From: an uncultured bacterium
GTDB taxonomy: Bacteria > Bacillota > Clostridia > Oscillospirales > Oscillospiraceae
DNA length: 28,274 nucleotides
Direction: 5' to 3'
NCBI GenBank assembly: GCA_949286295.1
Contig: CASECK010000108.1
Coordinates: forward strand, 1 to 28,274
The translations under genes and the position numbers were made by a program. This document shows positions 16,029-23,635 of this stretch, one piece after another; positions within the stretch are counted from its first letter, which is position 1, and the number at the start of each line of letters is the position of its first letter. The notes beneath the pieces are model-generated. The model made no database searches. It was not told where the DNA came from and saw only the letters and a list, made by a program, of their open reading frames with translations.

Positions 16029-16062
16029 CCGCCGGGGGCCGTTCTGCCGCGGCCCCCGGCGG
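16029..16062 (+). other. GC-rich hairpin between surface locus genes 3 and 4
   Basis: A perfect 13-bp stem (16029-16041 with 16050-16062) encloses an 8-base loop, with no T-run. It may stabilise the upstream message or partly attenuate expression of gene 4, giving unequal subunit levels. Confidence 0.5.
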
Positions 16063-16149
16063 ACGCCGGGACAAGGGCGGCCCGTCCCGCTCCGCCTTTC
16101 TCCAGGCGCCCGCCGCGCCCATCACCCTGGTCCATTGGAGGTGCTCCCC

Positions 16150-16713
16150 ATGTCCATCCCGTCCGCGCCCGCCGGCCTCCGGCTTCAATCCATTCCCGGC
16201 CCCGGCCCCGGCGCCACCCACCGCCGCCGCCTGTGGAGGCTGACCGCCCTCCACCTGCTCATCCTGGCCGCCGGGGTGCTGTCCGCCCTGTGGGCCTGCC
16301 GGTTTTTCCAGCCGGCGGTGTTCACCCATCCCGACTTTGACCCCGCCGCCCTGACCGGCACGCCGGAGGTGGACGGGCGGTACGGCTACTCCTCCCTCAC
16401 CGTGGCCGAGGGCTATGTGGTGGCCCTCTGCGGCGTCCCCGCCAACGACTCCCGGACGGTGGAGCTCTTTTTCACCAATCCCCCGGACAATCAGGTCTGG
16501 CTCCGGGCCGAGCTGCTGGACCAGGAGGGGGTCCTCCTCGCCTCCACCGGCGTGCTGCGCCAGGGGGAGTACCTGCCCTCCCTTGTCCTGGACCGGCCCC
16601 TGACCGCCCGGGAGACCCCCGTCACATTGCGCGTCGTGGCCTATGAGCCGGACACCTGGCGCAGCCGGGGCAATGTCAAGCTGAATATGACCCTGTATTT
16701 AAATTTCCGGTAA
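16150..16713 (+). CDS. Single-pass membrane protein with extracellular beta domain (surface locus gene 4)
   Basis: The 187-residue protein starts at ATG 16150 with a GGAGG site 8 bases upstream. A basic, Pro-rich N-terminus (HRRRLWR) precedes one membrane span (about 31-50). The rest should be extracellular. The C-terminal about 100 residues (VELFFTNPPDNQVWLRAELL, TGVLRQGEYLPSLVLD, LRVVAYEPDT...GNVKLNMTLYL) match in pattern the C-terminus of gene 1 (SGLIQPGYGVDVITLGPLP, VLLEFYDVQT...VVPMEVTV). It may be an anchor or assembly partner for the secreted proteins of the locus. The family is not recognised and the similarity was judged by eye. Confidence 0.72.
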   Translation: MSIPSAPAGLRLQSIPGPGPGATHRRRLWRLTALHLLILAAGVLSALWACRFFQPAVFTHPDFDPAALTGTPEVDGRYGYSSLTVAEGYVVALCGVPANDSRTVELFFTNPPDNQVWLRAELLDQEGVLLASTGVLRQGEYLPSLVLDRPLTARETPVTLRVVAYEPDTWRSRGNVKLNMTLYLNFR

Positions 16714-16719
16714 CAAGAA

Positions 16720-16760
16720 CCCCCGCGCGCCCCGGCCATATGGCCCAGAGCGCGCGGGGG
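16720..16760. terminator. Hairpin between convergent surface locus and mgtE
   Basis: A perfect 11-bp stem (16720-16730 with 16750-16760) contains an inner palindrome, GGCCATATGGCC (16733-16744). T-runs are poor on both strands, but its position between convergent genes fits a shared terminator. Confidence 0.6.
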
Positions 16761-16777
16761 GAAGTCTGTCCGCCGGT

Positions 16778-18148
16778 TCAGATGGGTAAAATCCGGGTGG
16801 CGATGGCAAAGTAAATCAGCAGGGACAGGGCGTCCACCACCGTGGTGATGAAGGGGGAGGCCATCACCGCCGGGTCGATGCCGGCCTTCTCGGCGGCCAT
16901 GGGCAGGGTGCAGCCCACCACCTTGGCGCACACCACCGTCAGCATCAGCGTCAGGCACACCACCAGGGCCACCATGGGGGTGACCTCCGGGTTGCCCATC
17001 AGCCAGCGGTCCACCGCCATCATCTTCACAAAGTTGGCCCCGCCCAGGCAGGCCCCGCACAGCAGCGCCACCCGCAGCTCCTTCCACACCACGGCCAGCA
17101 TATCGGAGAACTCCACCTCTCCCAGGGACAGCGCGCGGATGACCGCCACCGACGACTGGGAGCCGGAGTTGCCCCCGGTCCCCGACAGCATGGGGATGAA
17201 GGAGGTGAGCACCACACAGGCGGCCAGGGCGGACTCAAAACTGGTGATGATGATTCCCGTAAAGGTGGCCGACAGCATCAGCAGCATCAGCCACGGGATG
17301 CGGGAACGCCAGGTCTCCAGCACGCCGGTACGCAGATAGGGCTTGTCCGACGGGAGGATGGCCGCCATCTTCTCGAAGTCCTCGGTGGTCTCCTCCTCGA
17401 TGACGTCCATGGCGTCGTCGAAGGTGATGATGCCCACCAGGCGGTTCTCCCCGTCCACCACGGGCAGGGCCGACAGGTCGTACCGGGAGAACATCTGGGC
17501 CACGTCCTCCTTGTCCTCGTGGGTGTTGACCGACAGGACGTTGGTCTGCATGATGTCCCGGATGCGGGTCTCATAGGAGGACAGCAGCATCCGCCTGACG
17601 GTCACCACCCCCACCAGCGCCCGGTTCTCGGTGACATAGCAGGTGTACACCGTCTCCTTGTCCAGCCCCACCCGGCGGATGCGGGCAAAGGACTGCTCCA
17701 CCGTGGCCTCCGGGTGAAGAAAGACAAACTCCGTGGTCATGATGGAACCGGCGGAGTCCTTGGGGTAGTGGAGCAGCTGGTTAATCTGGCTGCGGGTGGC
17801 CGCGTCGGTATTGCGCAGGATTCGGGACACCACGTTGGCCGGCATATCCTCAATCAGGTCCACCGCGTCGTCCAGGTACAGCTCGTCCAGCACCTCCCGC
17901 AGCTCCTTGTCGCTCAGCGCGCCAATCAGCTTCTCCTGTCCCTCGGTGTCCTCCAGATAGGTGAACACCTCGGCGGCCAGCTCCTTGGGCAGCAGGCGGA
18001 ACACCAGAATCTCCTGCTCGGCCTCCAGCTCGTCCAGAAATTCCGCGATGTCCACCGCGTTCATCTGGGACAGCTCCTCCCGCAGGCGGCGGAACTGGCG
18101 CTGGTCCACCAGCTCCATGAGCTGCTGCAAATCATAATTCTCGTGCAT
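16778..18148 (-). CDS. mgtE: Magnesium transporter MgtE
   Basis: The 456-residue Mg2+ channel/transporter has the full MgtE plan. An N-terminal superhelical domain spans about 10-125 (DIAEFLDELEAEQEILVFRLL, LYLDDAVDLIEDMPANVV). Two CBS domains span about 130-255 (SAGSIMTTEFVFL, IRDIMQTNVLSVNTHEDKEDVA, LVGIITFDDAMDVI). The last 180 residues hold five membrane helices, with GTGGNSGSQSSV and a conserved acidic position in GIDPAVMASPFITTVVDA. ATG 18148 (MHENYDLQ) is chosen for its GGGGGAG site; codons up to 18250 in frame look non-coding. CBS domains normally close the pore when Mg2+ is high. It is monocistronic, convergent with the surface locus and divergent from ktrB. Confidence 0.96.
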   Translation of the reverse strand: MHENYDLQQLMELVDQRQFRRLREELSQMNAVDIAEFLDELEAEQEILVFRLLPKELAAEVFTYLEDTEGQEKLIGALSDKELREVLDELYLDDAVDLIEDMPANVVSRILRNTDAATRSQINQLLHYPKDSAGSIMTTEFVFLHPEATVEQSFARIRRVGLDKETVYTCYVTENRALVGVVTVRRMLLSSYETRIRDIMQTNVLSVNTHEDKEDVAQMFSRYDLSALPVVDGENRLVGIITFDDAMDVIEEETTEDFEKMAAILPSDKPYLRTGVLETWRSRIPWLMLLMLSATFTGIIITSFESALAACVVLTSFIPMLSGTGGNSGSQSSVAVIRALSLGEVEFSDMLAVVWKELRVALLCGACLGGANFVKMMAVDRWLMGNPEVTPMVALVVCLTLMLTVVCAKVVGCTLPMAAEKAGIDPAVMASPFITTVVDALSLLIYFAIATRILPI

Positions 18149-18268
18149 GGCAGGCTCCCCCTCTCTCAGCTTGCGGGATACGGGCCCAAGGCGCAAAAAG
18201 CCACAGGGCGGCGGCGGGCCGTCCAGGGCGCGTCTTACTCTCTCTTCCAAAAAGCTCCTGTGCTTTGT

Positions 18269-18298
18269 ATTCTACCATCTTCTCCCCCGGTTTTGCAA
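18269..18298 (-). promoter_or_regulatory. mgtE promoter (extended -10)
   Basis: On the minus strand TTGCAA (18293-18298) is followed after 18 bases by TAGAAT (18269-18274), preceded by TGG, an extended -10. Confidence 0.6.
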
Positions 18299-18430
18299 GG
18301 GCGCGGCGGCGGCTTTTGTGTAAAATCAAGATAAATCCGCCGCCCCCTCTCTCCCTCCCCTCCCGTCCCCCCTCTTTACGGCGCGTTAACGCCGGGGATG
18401 GAATCCTTAATCCACTCCTTATTGTCCATG

Positions 18431-18439
18431 TGGTACAAT
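18431..18439 (+). promoter_or_regulatory. Extended -10 element upstream of ktrB
   Basis: TGGTACAAT (18431-18439) is a good extended -10. No convincing -35 lies at the right distance. The start site would be about 65-70 bases before the TTG start codon. Confidence 0.45.
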
Positions 18440-18514
18440 GTCTAAGGCTTACAAGCAGACCACACACAGGGCCGCCCAGGCGCGCCCCTTCCAGAAGTTC
18501 GGAGGCCGTTTAAA

Positions 18515-19888
18515 TTGCTGCGTAAACTGTTCTCTTCCCTGCCGGCCCTGCTGCGGCGGACCAGGGCCGTCACCCCGGCGCAGGTCGTCATTCTGGGCTT
18601 TCTGGCCCTGATTCTGGCCGGGGCGCTGCTGCTCACCCTGCCCGTCTCCACCCGGCAGTCCGGCGGGGCCAGCTTTGCCGACGCCCTGTTCACCGCCACC
18701 TCCGCCACCTGCGTCACCGGCCTTGTCCTCCACGACACGGCCACCTACTGGTCCCCCTTCGGCCAGGCGGTCATCCTGGCCCTTATCCAGGTGGGCGGCA
18801 TGGGGGTAGTCACCATGGCGGTGGCCGTATCCATCTTCTCAGGCCGGAAGATTGGCCTGAAGCAGCGCTGGGTCATGCAGGAGTCCATCTCCGCCCCCCA
18901 GGTGGGCGGCATCGTGCGGATGACCGGCTTTATCCTCCGCTGCGCCCTGGCCATCGAGGCGGCCGGCGCGCTGCTGCTGGCCCTGCGCTTTTGTCCCCAG
19001 TTCGGTCTGGGCCGGGGGCTGTGGTACGCGCTGTTCCACTCCGTGTCCGCCTTCTGCAACGCGGGCTTTGACCTGATGGGGGTCCAGCAGCCCTACTCCT
19101 CCCTGACCGCCTATGTGGGCGACCCGCTGGTGGTGGGAGTCATCGGACTGCTGATTATCACCGGCGGCCTGGGCTTTCTCACCTGGGAGGACATCAGCCG
19201 CCACCGCCACCACCTGCGGCGCTACCGGCTTCAGAGCAAGCTGATTCTAACCGCCACCGCCGCGCTGCTGCTGCTCTCCTTCCTCTTCTTTCTGCTCTAC
19301 GAGTTCCGTCAGCCCCAGTGGGAGGCCTTTACCCCCTGGGAAAAGTGGCTCGCTGCCGCCTTTCAGGCCATCACCCCCAGAACCGCCGGCTTTAACTCGG
19401 TGGACCTGACCGCCCTGACCCCCTCCAGCCAGCTGCTGACCATTCTGCTGATGCTCACCGGTGGCTCCCCCGGTTCCACCGCCGGCGGCTTCAAGACCAC
19501 CACCCTGGCCGTGCTGCTGCTGTGCGCCCGGGCGGTGTTCCTGCGCCGGGACAGCGCCCAGGGCTTCGGCCGCCGGCTTCAGGACTCCGCCCTGCGCAGC
19601 GCCAGCGCCATCTTCCTGCTGTACCTGCTGCTCTTCCTGGCCGGAGGAATCGCCATCTGCTGCATCGACAGCGTGCCCATGATGGACGCTCTGTTCGAGT
19701 CCGCCTCCGCCATCGGCACGGTGGGCCTGTCCCTGGGCGGGACGGCCTCGCTGTCCCAGCCCTCCCGGTTCATCCTCATCTTCCTGATGTATTTCGGCCG
19801 GGTGGGCGGCCTGACCATGATTTACGCCGTCACCTCCGGCGCCCGCCCCTGCGCCCAGTATCCCCAGGAGCGGGTGACCGTTGGATAA
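18515..19888 (+). CDS. ktrB: Potassium uptake transporter membrane subunit (TrkH/KtrB family)
   Basis: The 457-residue protein has the four-fold pore-loop architecture of Trk/Ktr K+ transporters. Filter loops are seen in order: TATSATCVTGLVL (about 62-75), FHSVSAFCNAGFDL (about 175-190), AITPRTAGFNSVDL (about 285-300) and ESASAIGTVGLSL (about 395-408). The start is TTG 18515, 10 bases after GGAGG; no ATG lies closer. The length and lack of the long TrkH N-terminus favour KtrB. It is followed 18 bases later by its cytosolic gating partner ktrA, giving a two-gene operon for Na+- or H+-coupled K+ import. Confidence 0.94.
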   Translation: MLRKLFSSLPALLRRTRAVTPAQVVILGFLALILAGALLLTLPVSTRQSGGASFADALFTATSATCVTGLVLHDTATYWSPFGQAVILALIQVGGMGVVTMAVAVSIFSGRKIGLKQRWVMQESISAPQVGGIVRMTGFILRCALAIEAAGALLLALRFCPQFGLGRGLWYALFHSVSAFCNAGFDLMGVQQPYSSLTAYVGDPLVVGVIGLLIITGGLGFLTWEDISRHRHHLRRYRLQSKLILTATAALLLLSFLFFLLYEFRQPQWEAFTPWEKWLAAAFQAITPRTAGFNSVDLTALTPSSQLLTILLMLTGGSPGSTAGGFKTTTLAVLLLCARAVFLRRDSAQGFGRRLQDSALRSASAIFLLYLLLFLAGGIAICCIDSVPMMDALFESASAIGTVGLSLGGTASLSQPSRFILIFLMYFGRVGGLTMIYAVTSGARPCAQYPQERVTVG

Positions 19889-19906
19889 CAGAAAAGAGGG
19901 AATGCT

Positions 19907-20547
19907 ATGAAATCCGTATTGTTAATCGGCCTGGGCCGCTTCGGCCGCCATATGGCCCAGAAGCTCCGGGACCTGGGGCACGAGGTGCTGGTGGTGGACA
20001 AAAACGAGGAGCGGGTCAACGCCGCGCTGTCCTATGTGACCAACGGCCAGATTGGCGACAGCACCAACGAGCAGTTTATCGCCTCCCTCGGGGTGCGCAA
20101 CTTTGATTTGTGCGTGGTGGCCATGGGGGACAGCTTCCAGAGCTCTCTGGAGACCACCGCCCTGCTCAAGGAGATGGGGGCCCCCTTCGTGCTGGCCCGG
20201 GCCACCCGGGATGTGTATGCCAAGTTCCTGCTGCGCAACGGCGCGGATGAAATCATCTACCCGGAAAAACAGATGGCCTTCTGGGCGGCGGTGCGGTACC
20301 GCAGCGACCACATCTTCGACTACACCGAGCTTACCCAGGACTACTCCATCTTCGAGACCGCCGTGCCCGAGCAGTGGGTGGGCAAGACGGTGGTGGAGCT
20401 GGCCGTGCGCCAGCGCTGGCACATCAATATCCTGGCCACCCGGCACGAGGGTCATCTGGAGCTGCTCCCCGGCGCGGGCCACACCTTCCAGCCCGGCGAG
20501 ACCATGTACATCCTGGGGGACAACCGGGAGGTGCTGAATTTTATTAA
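19907..20547 (+). CDS. ktrA: Potassium uptake regulatory subunit KtrA (TrkA family), stop codon missing in this frame
   Basis: Residues 1-213 form a normal KtrA. An RCK Rossmann domain (LLIGLGRFGRHMAQKL, VVDKNEERV, IGDSTNEQF, LRNGADEIIYPEKQMA) binds nucleotide. A C-terminal RCK_C domain follows (FETAVPEQWVGKTVVEL, FQPGETMYILGDNREVL) and typically senses c-di-AMP. It gates KtrB at the inner membrane face. The frame does not stop where the family ends. It runs on through a hairpin and antisense to the DUF3048 gene until 21892 (661 codons). A stop TAA (20545-20547) would be in frame with one more T in TTTT 20539-20542, giving 213 residues. I therefore end it there; a single-base loss, natural or a sequencing error, is the likely cause. 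Confidence 0.85.
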
Positions 20548-20556
20548 CCACTACGG

Positions 20557-20594
20557 CAGCGGGCCGCGGACAGTCTGTCCGCGGCCCGCTGTTT
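20557..20594. terminator. Hairpin after ktrA, between convergent genes
   Basis: A perfect 16-bp stem (20557-20572 with 20576-20591, loop GTC) is followed by TTT. It lies between ktrA and the end of the minus-strand DUF3048 gene. Confidence 0.75.
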
Positions 20595-20617
20595 CCAAAT
20601 GCCGTCCGCTCCGGCCG

Positions 20618-21730
20618 TCACCGCCAAACCACCTGGGCGCTCTCCGGCACGAGGTTGATATAGCTGCGCCCCACCGCCAGGGGCAGGGGCTGTCCGGCGG
20701 CGTCCAGGAAGCGGTAGCACCCCTCCCGGCTGTCCCGCTGCCAGGTCAGCTCGTACACCCGCCCGTCCCGCAGCAGCAGTCCGCCGCCCTCCCCGGTGGT
20801 GCGCACCGACATCCGCCCGGCGCTGTCCCCCGGAATGAGCGACACATCGGTGAACAGCACCAGCACGTTGGACACCGTCACCTCCCGGCCGGTGTTCCCG
20901 TCCACAAAGGGGTGTTCGTTCCCGTTGACCTTCTGGGACACCCGGTAGCCCTCCAGCTCCGGCTCATAGACAAAGTACCCGGTCTTATAGGAGGAGAAGG
21001 GCACCGTCAGCTCCCCGGCCGCCGCCCCGCCCTCCGGGGCCTGGGTTGCGAAGGTCCAGCCCACCGAAAAGCCCTCCCGGTGCTCCCGGCGGATGCGCTG
21101 GGGCATCTGCTCCAGGAGGTTCTGGCTGGAGGTGAGCAGCGAGTGCTCCAGACCGGCGCTCTTCCGCCGCTGCGCATCCCGCCAGCACATCCCGCCATAG
21201 GGCCCGTTGACAAAGTCGATATAGGACATCCCCCAGCTCTGAAGGGCCTCATAGGCCTGGGGGCTGCCCCCGGCGTGGACATAGATGGCGTCGTGGCCGC
21301 AGGCTATGCTTACATAGTAATCCCGGGCCGAGCGGATGGACCCCAGGTCCCCCGCCCCCTCGATGTCCTGGTAGACCCCCATCAGGCGGGTGATTCCCCC
21401 CTCGGCCACAATCTCGTAAATCACGTCCGCCTGCGCCACGCCCAGCTGGGGCAGAGCCTTTTCCAGGTTGTTGAACATGACGGCCACCGGCCTTTGTCCG
21501 CTGATATCCTCCTCCAGGCCCTGCCCGGTGAGGGGGTTTGCGTAGGGGTAGACAATCTCCGGCTCTGGCTCTGGCTCTGGAAGGGGGACCACCGCCGGCA
21601 CAGAGGGGTCCTCCGGACCGGCGGAACTCCCCGGCTGGGCGGAGGAGCCGCCTCCCCCTCCCCCGCAGGCGCACAGCAGCGCCAGCAGGGCGCACAGGGC
21701 GGCCAGTTTCCAGCGTCCTCTTCCGTTCAT
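20618..21730 (-). CDS. DUF3048 domain-containing lipoprotein (YerB-like)
   Basis: The 370-residue protein has a lipoprotein signal (MNGRGRWKLAALCALLALLC, lipid Cys 22 in LLCAC) and a Gly/Ser/Pro-rich linker with an EPEPEPE run. The DUF3048 (YerB) fold follows: NPLTGQGLEEDISGQRPVAV, then DVIYEIVAEGGITRLMGVY and GSIRSARDYYVSIACGHDAI. The C-terminal part has LFTDVSLIPGD, GGGLLLRDGRVYELTW and ends VGRSYINLVPESAQVVW. ATG 21730 has a perfect AAGGAGG site; upstream in-frame codons fall in the prfB terminator and prfB itself. It should sit on the outer face of the membrane. Biochemical function is unknown for the family. Confidence 0.92.
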   Translation of the reverse strand: MNGRGRWKLAALCALLALLCACGGGGGGSSAQPGSSAGPEDPSVPAVVPLPEPEPEPEIVYPYANPLTGQGLEEDISGQRPVAVMFNNLEKALPQLGVAQADVIYEIVAEGGITRLMGVYQDIEGAGDLGSIRSARDYYVSIACGHDAIYVHAGGSPQAYEALQSWGMSYIDFVNGPYGGMCWRDAQRRKSAGLEHSLLTSSQNLLEQMPQRIRREHREGFSVGWTFATQAPEGGAAAGELTVPFSSYKTGYFVYEPELEGYRVSQKVNGNEHPFVDGNTGREVTVSNVLVLFTDVSLIPGDSAGRMSVRTTGEGGGLLLRDGRVYELTWQRDSREGCYRFLDAAGQPLPLAVGRSYINLVPESAQVVWR

Positions 21731-21815
21731 ACCGCGCCTCCTTACTGCCGTGGGCAGTTCTCCTCTCATGATACCGCCCCGCCGGAGGAGAGTCAACCAA
21801 AAATCCCCATTTCCA

Positions 21816-21856
21816 AAAAAGACGGCCGGACCGCTGAGCGGTCCGGCCGTCTTTTT
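21816..21856 (-). terminator. prfB terminator
   Basis: A 20-bp inverted repeat (21816-21835 with 21837-21856; the practical stem is about 18 bp) has a T-run on the minus strand after prfB. It separates prfB from the DUF3048 gene. Confidence 0.85.
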
Positions 21857-22976
21857 ACTTACTGGCCCAGTTGCCCGTGGCCTCGGCGGTGAGATAGGCG
21901 TTGATGAAGCCGTCCAGGTCCCCGTCCATGACGGCGTTGATGTTGCTGGTCTCAAAGGCGGTGCGGTTGTCCTTGACCATCTGGTAGGGCATGAACACAT
22001 AAGAGCGTATCTGACTGCCCCACTCGATTTTCAGCTGCACGCCCTTCAGGTCGGAAATCTTCTCCGCCTTCTCCTGCATCTGCAGCTCCACCAGCTTGGC
22101 CCGGAGCATTTTCATACAGTTGTCCTTGTTCTGAAACTGGGAGCGCTCCTGCTGGCTGGCCACCACGATGCCGGTGGGCTTGTGAATCAGCCGCACGGCG
22201 GAGGAGGTCTTATTCACGTGCTGGCCGCCGGCGCCGGAGGCCCGGTAGACCTGCATCTCCACGTCCTCGGGGCGAATCTCAATCTCCACGTCCTCGGGCA
22301 GGTCGGGCATCACCTCCACCGAAGCGAAGGAGGTCTGCCTGCGGGCGTTGGCGTCAAAGGGGGAGACCCGGACCAGCCGGTGTACGCCGTGCTCCCCCCG
22401 GAGGTAGCCGTAGGCATTGACCCCCTCAATCATGATGGTGGCCGACTTGATGCCCGCCTCGTCCCCCTCCTGATAGTCCATAATCTGATAGGTAAAGCCG
22501 TGCCGCTCGGTCCAGCGGGTGTACATCCGGTAGAGCATCTGGGCCCAGTCCTGGGCCTCGGTGCCGCCGGCGCCGGGGTGGATGGTCAAAATCACGTTGG
22601 AGGAGTCGTACTGGCCGGTGAGCAGGGTCTCCAGCCGGGCGTTCTCCATCTCGCTCTCCAGCTTCCGGAAGCCCTCCTCCAGCTCGGGGAGGAGGGACTC
22701 ATCCTCAAACTCGTTGCCCATCTCGCACAGGGCCATCAGGTCGTCCCACTGCCGCTGCCGCCGGGTCTGACTGTCCACCGTGTCCTGAAGTTTCTTGATG
22801 CGCTGCTGGACCTTCTGGGCCTTGGCCAGGTTGTCCCAAAAGCCGTCGGCGGCGGACTCGGCCTGGAGCATATCCAGCTCCCGCCCGGCGCCGTCCAAAT
22901 CCAGCGCCTGAGCCAGCTCCTTCAGGGCGGGGGCGATATTGTTCAGCTTTACCTTGTATTCGTCAAACTGGAGCAT
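21855..22976 (-). CDS. prfB: Peptide chain release factor 2, no programmed frameshift
   Basis: The 373-residue factor reads UGA and UAA stop codons and triggers peptide release. The helical domain 1 spans about 1-110. The RF2 anticodon tripeptide S-P-F is at 205-207 (VRVSPFDANARRQT). The catalytic GGQ is at 250-252 (SGAGGQHVNKTSSAVRL). Many prfB genes carry an in-frame UGA near codon 25 that is bypassed by +1 frameshifting. Here the matching stretch (KELAQALDLDGAG, residues 19-31) is read straight through. The ribosome site before ATG 22976 is weak. A consensus-like promoter lies close upstream, and the gene ends in its own terminator. Confidence 0.96.
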   Translation of the reverse strand: MLQFDEYKVKLNNIAPALKELAQALDLDGAGRELDMLQAESAADGFWDNLAKAQKVQQRIKKLQDTVDSQTRRQRQWDDLMALCEMGNEFEDESLLPELEEGFRKLESEMENARLETLLTGQYDSSNVILTIHPGAGGTEAQDWAQMLYRMYTRWTERHGFTYQIMDYQEGDEAGIKSATIMIEGVNAYGYLRGEHGVHRLVRVSPFDANARRQTSFASVEVMPDLPEDVEIEIRPEDVEMQVYRASGAGGQHVNKTSSAVRLIHKPTGIVVASQQERSQFQNKDNCMKMLRAKLVELQMQEKAEKISDLKGVQLKIEWGSQIRSYVFMPYQMVKDNRTAFETSNINAVMDGDLDGFINAYLTAEATGNWASK

Positions 22977-23020
22977 ACTTGTCCCACGCTTTCTCTTGAT
23001 TTCCGGTTTAAGGCCAAATT

Positions 23021-23049
23021 ATTATATATGACCGCCGCGGAAATGTAAA
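23021..23049 (-). promoter_or_regulatory. prfB promoter
   Basis: On the minus strand TTTACA (23044-23049) and a perfect TATAAT (23021-23026) are 17 bases apart, placing the start site about 40 bases before the ATG. Confidence 0.8.
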
Positions 23050-23070
23050 GAAAAACCTGCCGCCCCGGGA

Positions 23071-23098
23071 GGCCCGTCTCCCCCAGGGGAGACGGGCC
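23071..23098 (-). terminator. Hairpin after the 37-residue ORF
   Basis: A 12-13-bp stem (23071-23083 with 23086-23098) lies just after the small ORF. On the minus strand a TTTTT run follows only after about 17 bases, so it may be a weak terminator. Confidence 0.5.
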
Positions 23099-23099
23099 G

Positions 23100-23213
23100 T
23101 CACCGGTCGCTGGCCAGCCAGCCTTCGCCCCGGAAAATCAGGTCGTCTAAGTCGCCCCGGCCCGGGGCGGGGGGCTGGGCCGCGTCAGGAATCAAACGTT
23201 CGTCCTCGTTCAT
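23100..23213 (-). CDS. Small acidic hypothetical protein (37 residues)
   Basis: ATG 23213 is preceded by GGGAGG at 7 bases, an excellent ribosome site, and opens a 37-codon frame. The frame can be extended to 23303, but without a ribosome site and with a composition unlike the rest. The product is acidic and Pro-containing (MNEDERLIPDAAQPPAPGRG) and ends DLDDLIFRGEGWLASDR. It has no membrane span or signal peptide. A hairpin follows the stop. I recognise no family. It may be a genuine small protein of this lineage, but with so few codons the call rests on the ribosome site. Confidence 0.5.
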   Translation of the reverse strand: MNEDERLIPDAAQPPAPGRGDLDDLIFRGEGWLASDR

Positions 23214-23393
23214 ACACAATCCTCCCATGTAAAACAGTCTGTGCGCCAGGGTCCATATCAGTATATGCCGGGCGCGGGGGGATATGTGTACGTCCGGGTA
23301 CACCGAAGCGCGGGAACCCTTCCCCGCTCGCCGCCGCTTGGGAGAAAGTCCCTTAAACCGGTCTTTTGCCCGGTGATTTCCTGGGAAAAGCGG

Positions 23394-23449
23394 TTGACAC
23401 CGGCCCCGGAATCGGGTATCCTATGACCGTGATTAGAACATATGTTCTA
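23394..23449 (+). promoter_or_regulatory. SOS-type promoter with a perfect LexA box
   Basis: TTGACA (23394-23399) and TATCCT (23417-23422) are 17 bases apart. Just downstream, TAGAACATATGTTCTA (23434-23449) is a 16-bp perfect palindrome. Its GAAC-N4-GTTC core matches the LexA operator of Gram-positive bacteria (CGAACNNNNGTTCG). The operator would overlap the first transcribed bases, a position suited to repression. Confidence 0.75.
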
Positions 23450-23494
23450 TTTTGACCGGCTCTATATGCCGCCCGCGGCCCAGAGAACCTACAG

Positions 23495-23525
23495 CGCCGG
23501 AGCAGAGGGGGCCTCTGCTCCGGCG
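23495..23525 (+). other. Strong hairpin downstream of the LexA-controlled promoter
   Basis: A perfect 14-bp stem (23495-23508 with 23512-23525, loop GGG) lies about 65-95 bases after the predicted start site. The nearest T-run is weak (TTTT at 23541-23544). It could be the body of a small RNA or an inefficient terminator. Confidence 0.5.
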
Positions 23526-23635
23526 GGAAAGGGGGCTGGATTTTGACATCAGGTTTGACATCTTTGAGCGCATAAAATTGACTTTATTCGCCCTTTATCA
23601 GCCTTTTCTCACTTGCCCGGATTGGCATGAAAAAT

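Larger units (their letters stand above)
18149..18514. other. Divergent mgtE-ktrB regulatory gap
   Basis: No gene is seen in this 366-base gap. It holds the two promoters listed separately, a nearly pure pyrimidine tract (about 18342-18376, one G) and a perfect 10-bp palindrome, GCGTTAACGC (18383-18392). The mgtE leader of about 115 bases does not show the conserved core of the Mg2+ M-box, and the short ktrB leader does not show a ydaO-type c-di-AMP riboswitch. Confidence 0.5.

Noticed and set aside
18149..18268. M-box magnesium riboswitch before mgtE
   Set aside because: The leader length would allow part of one, but the conserved M-box core sequences are not present.
20618..21892. C-terminal extension of KtrA as a real 661-residue fusion
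   Set aside because: The extra 450 residues are Pro/His/Gly-rich antisense of the DUF3048 gene and pass through a terminator-like hairpin; a lost base is the simpler reading.
23442..23546. 34-codon frame after the LexA box as a protein gene
   Set aside because: The ATG lies inside the operator only about 13 bases after the predicted start site, with no ribosome site; a non-coding transcript is at least as likely.
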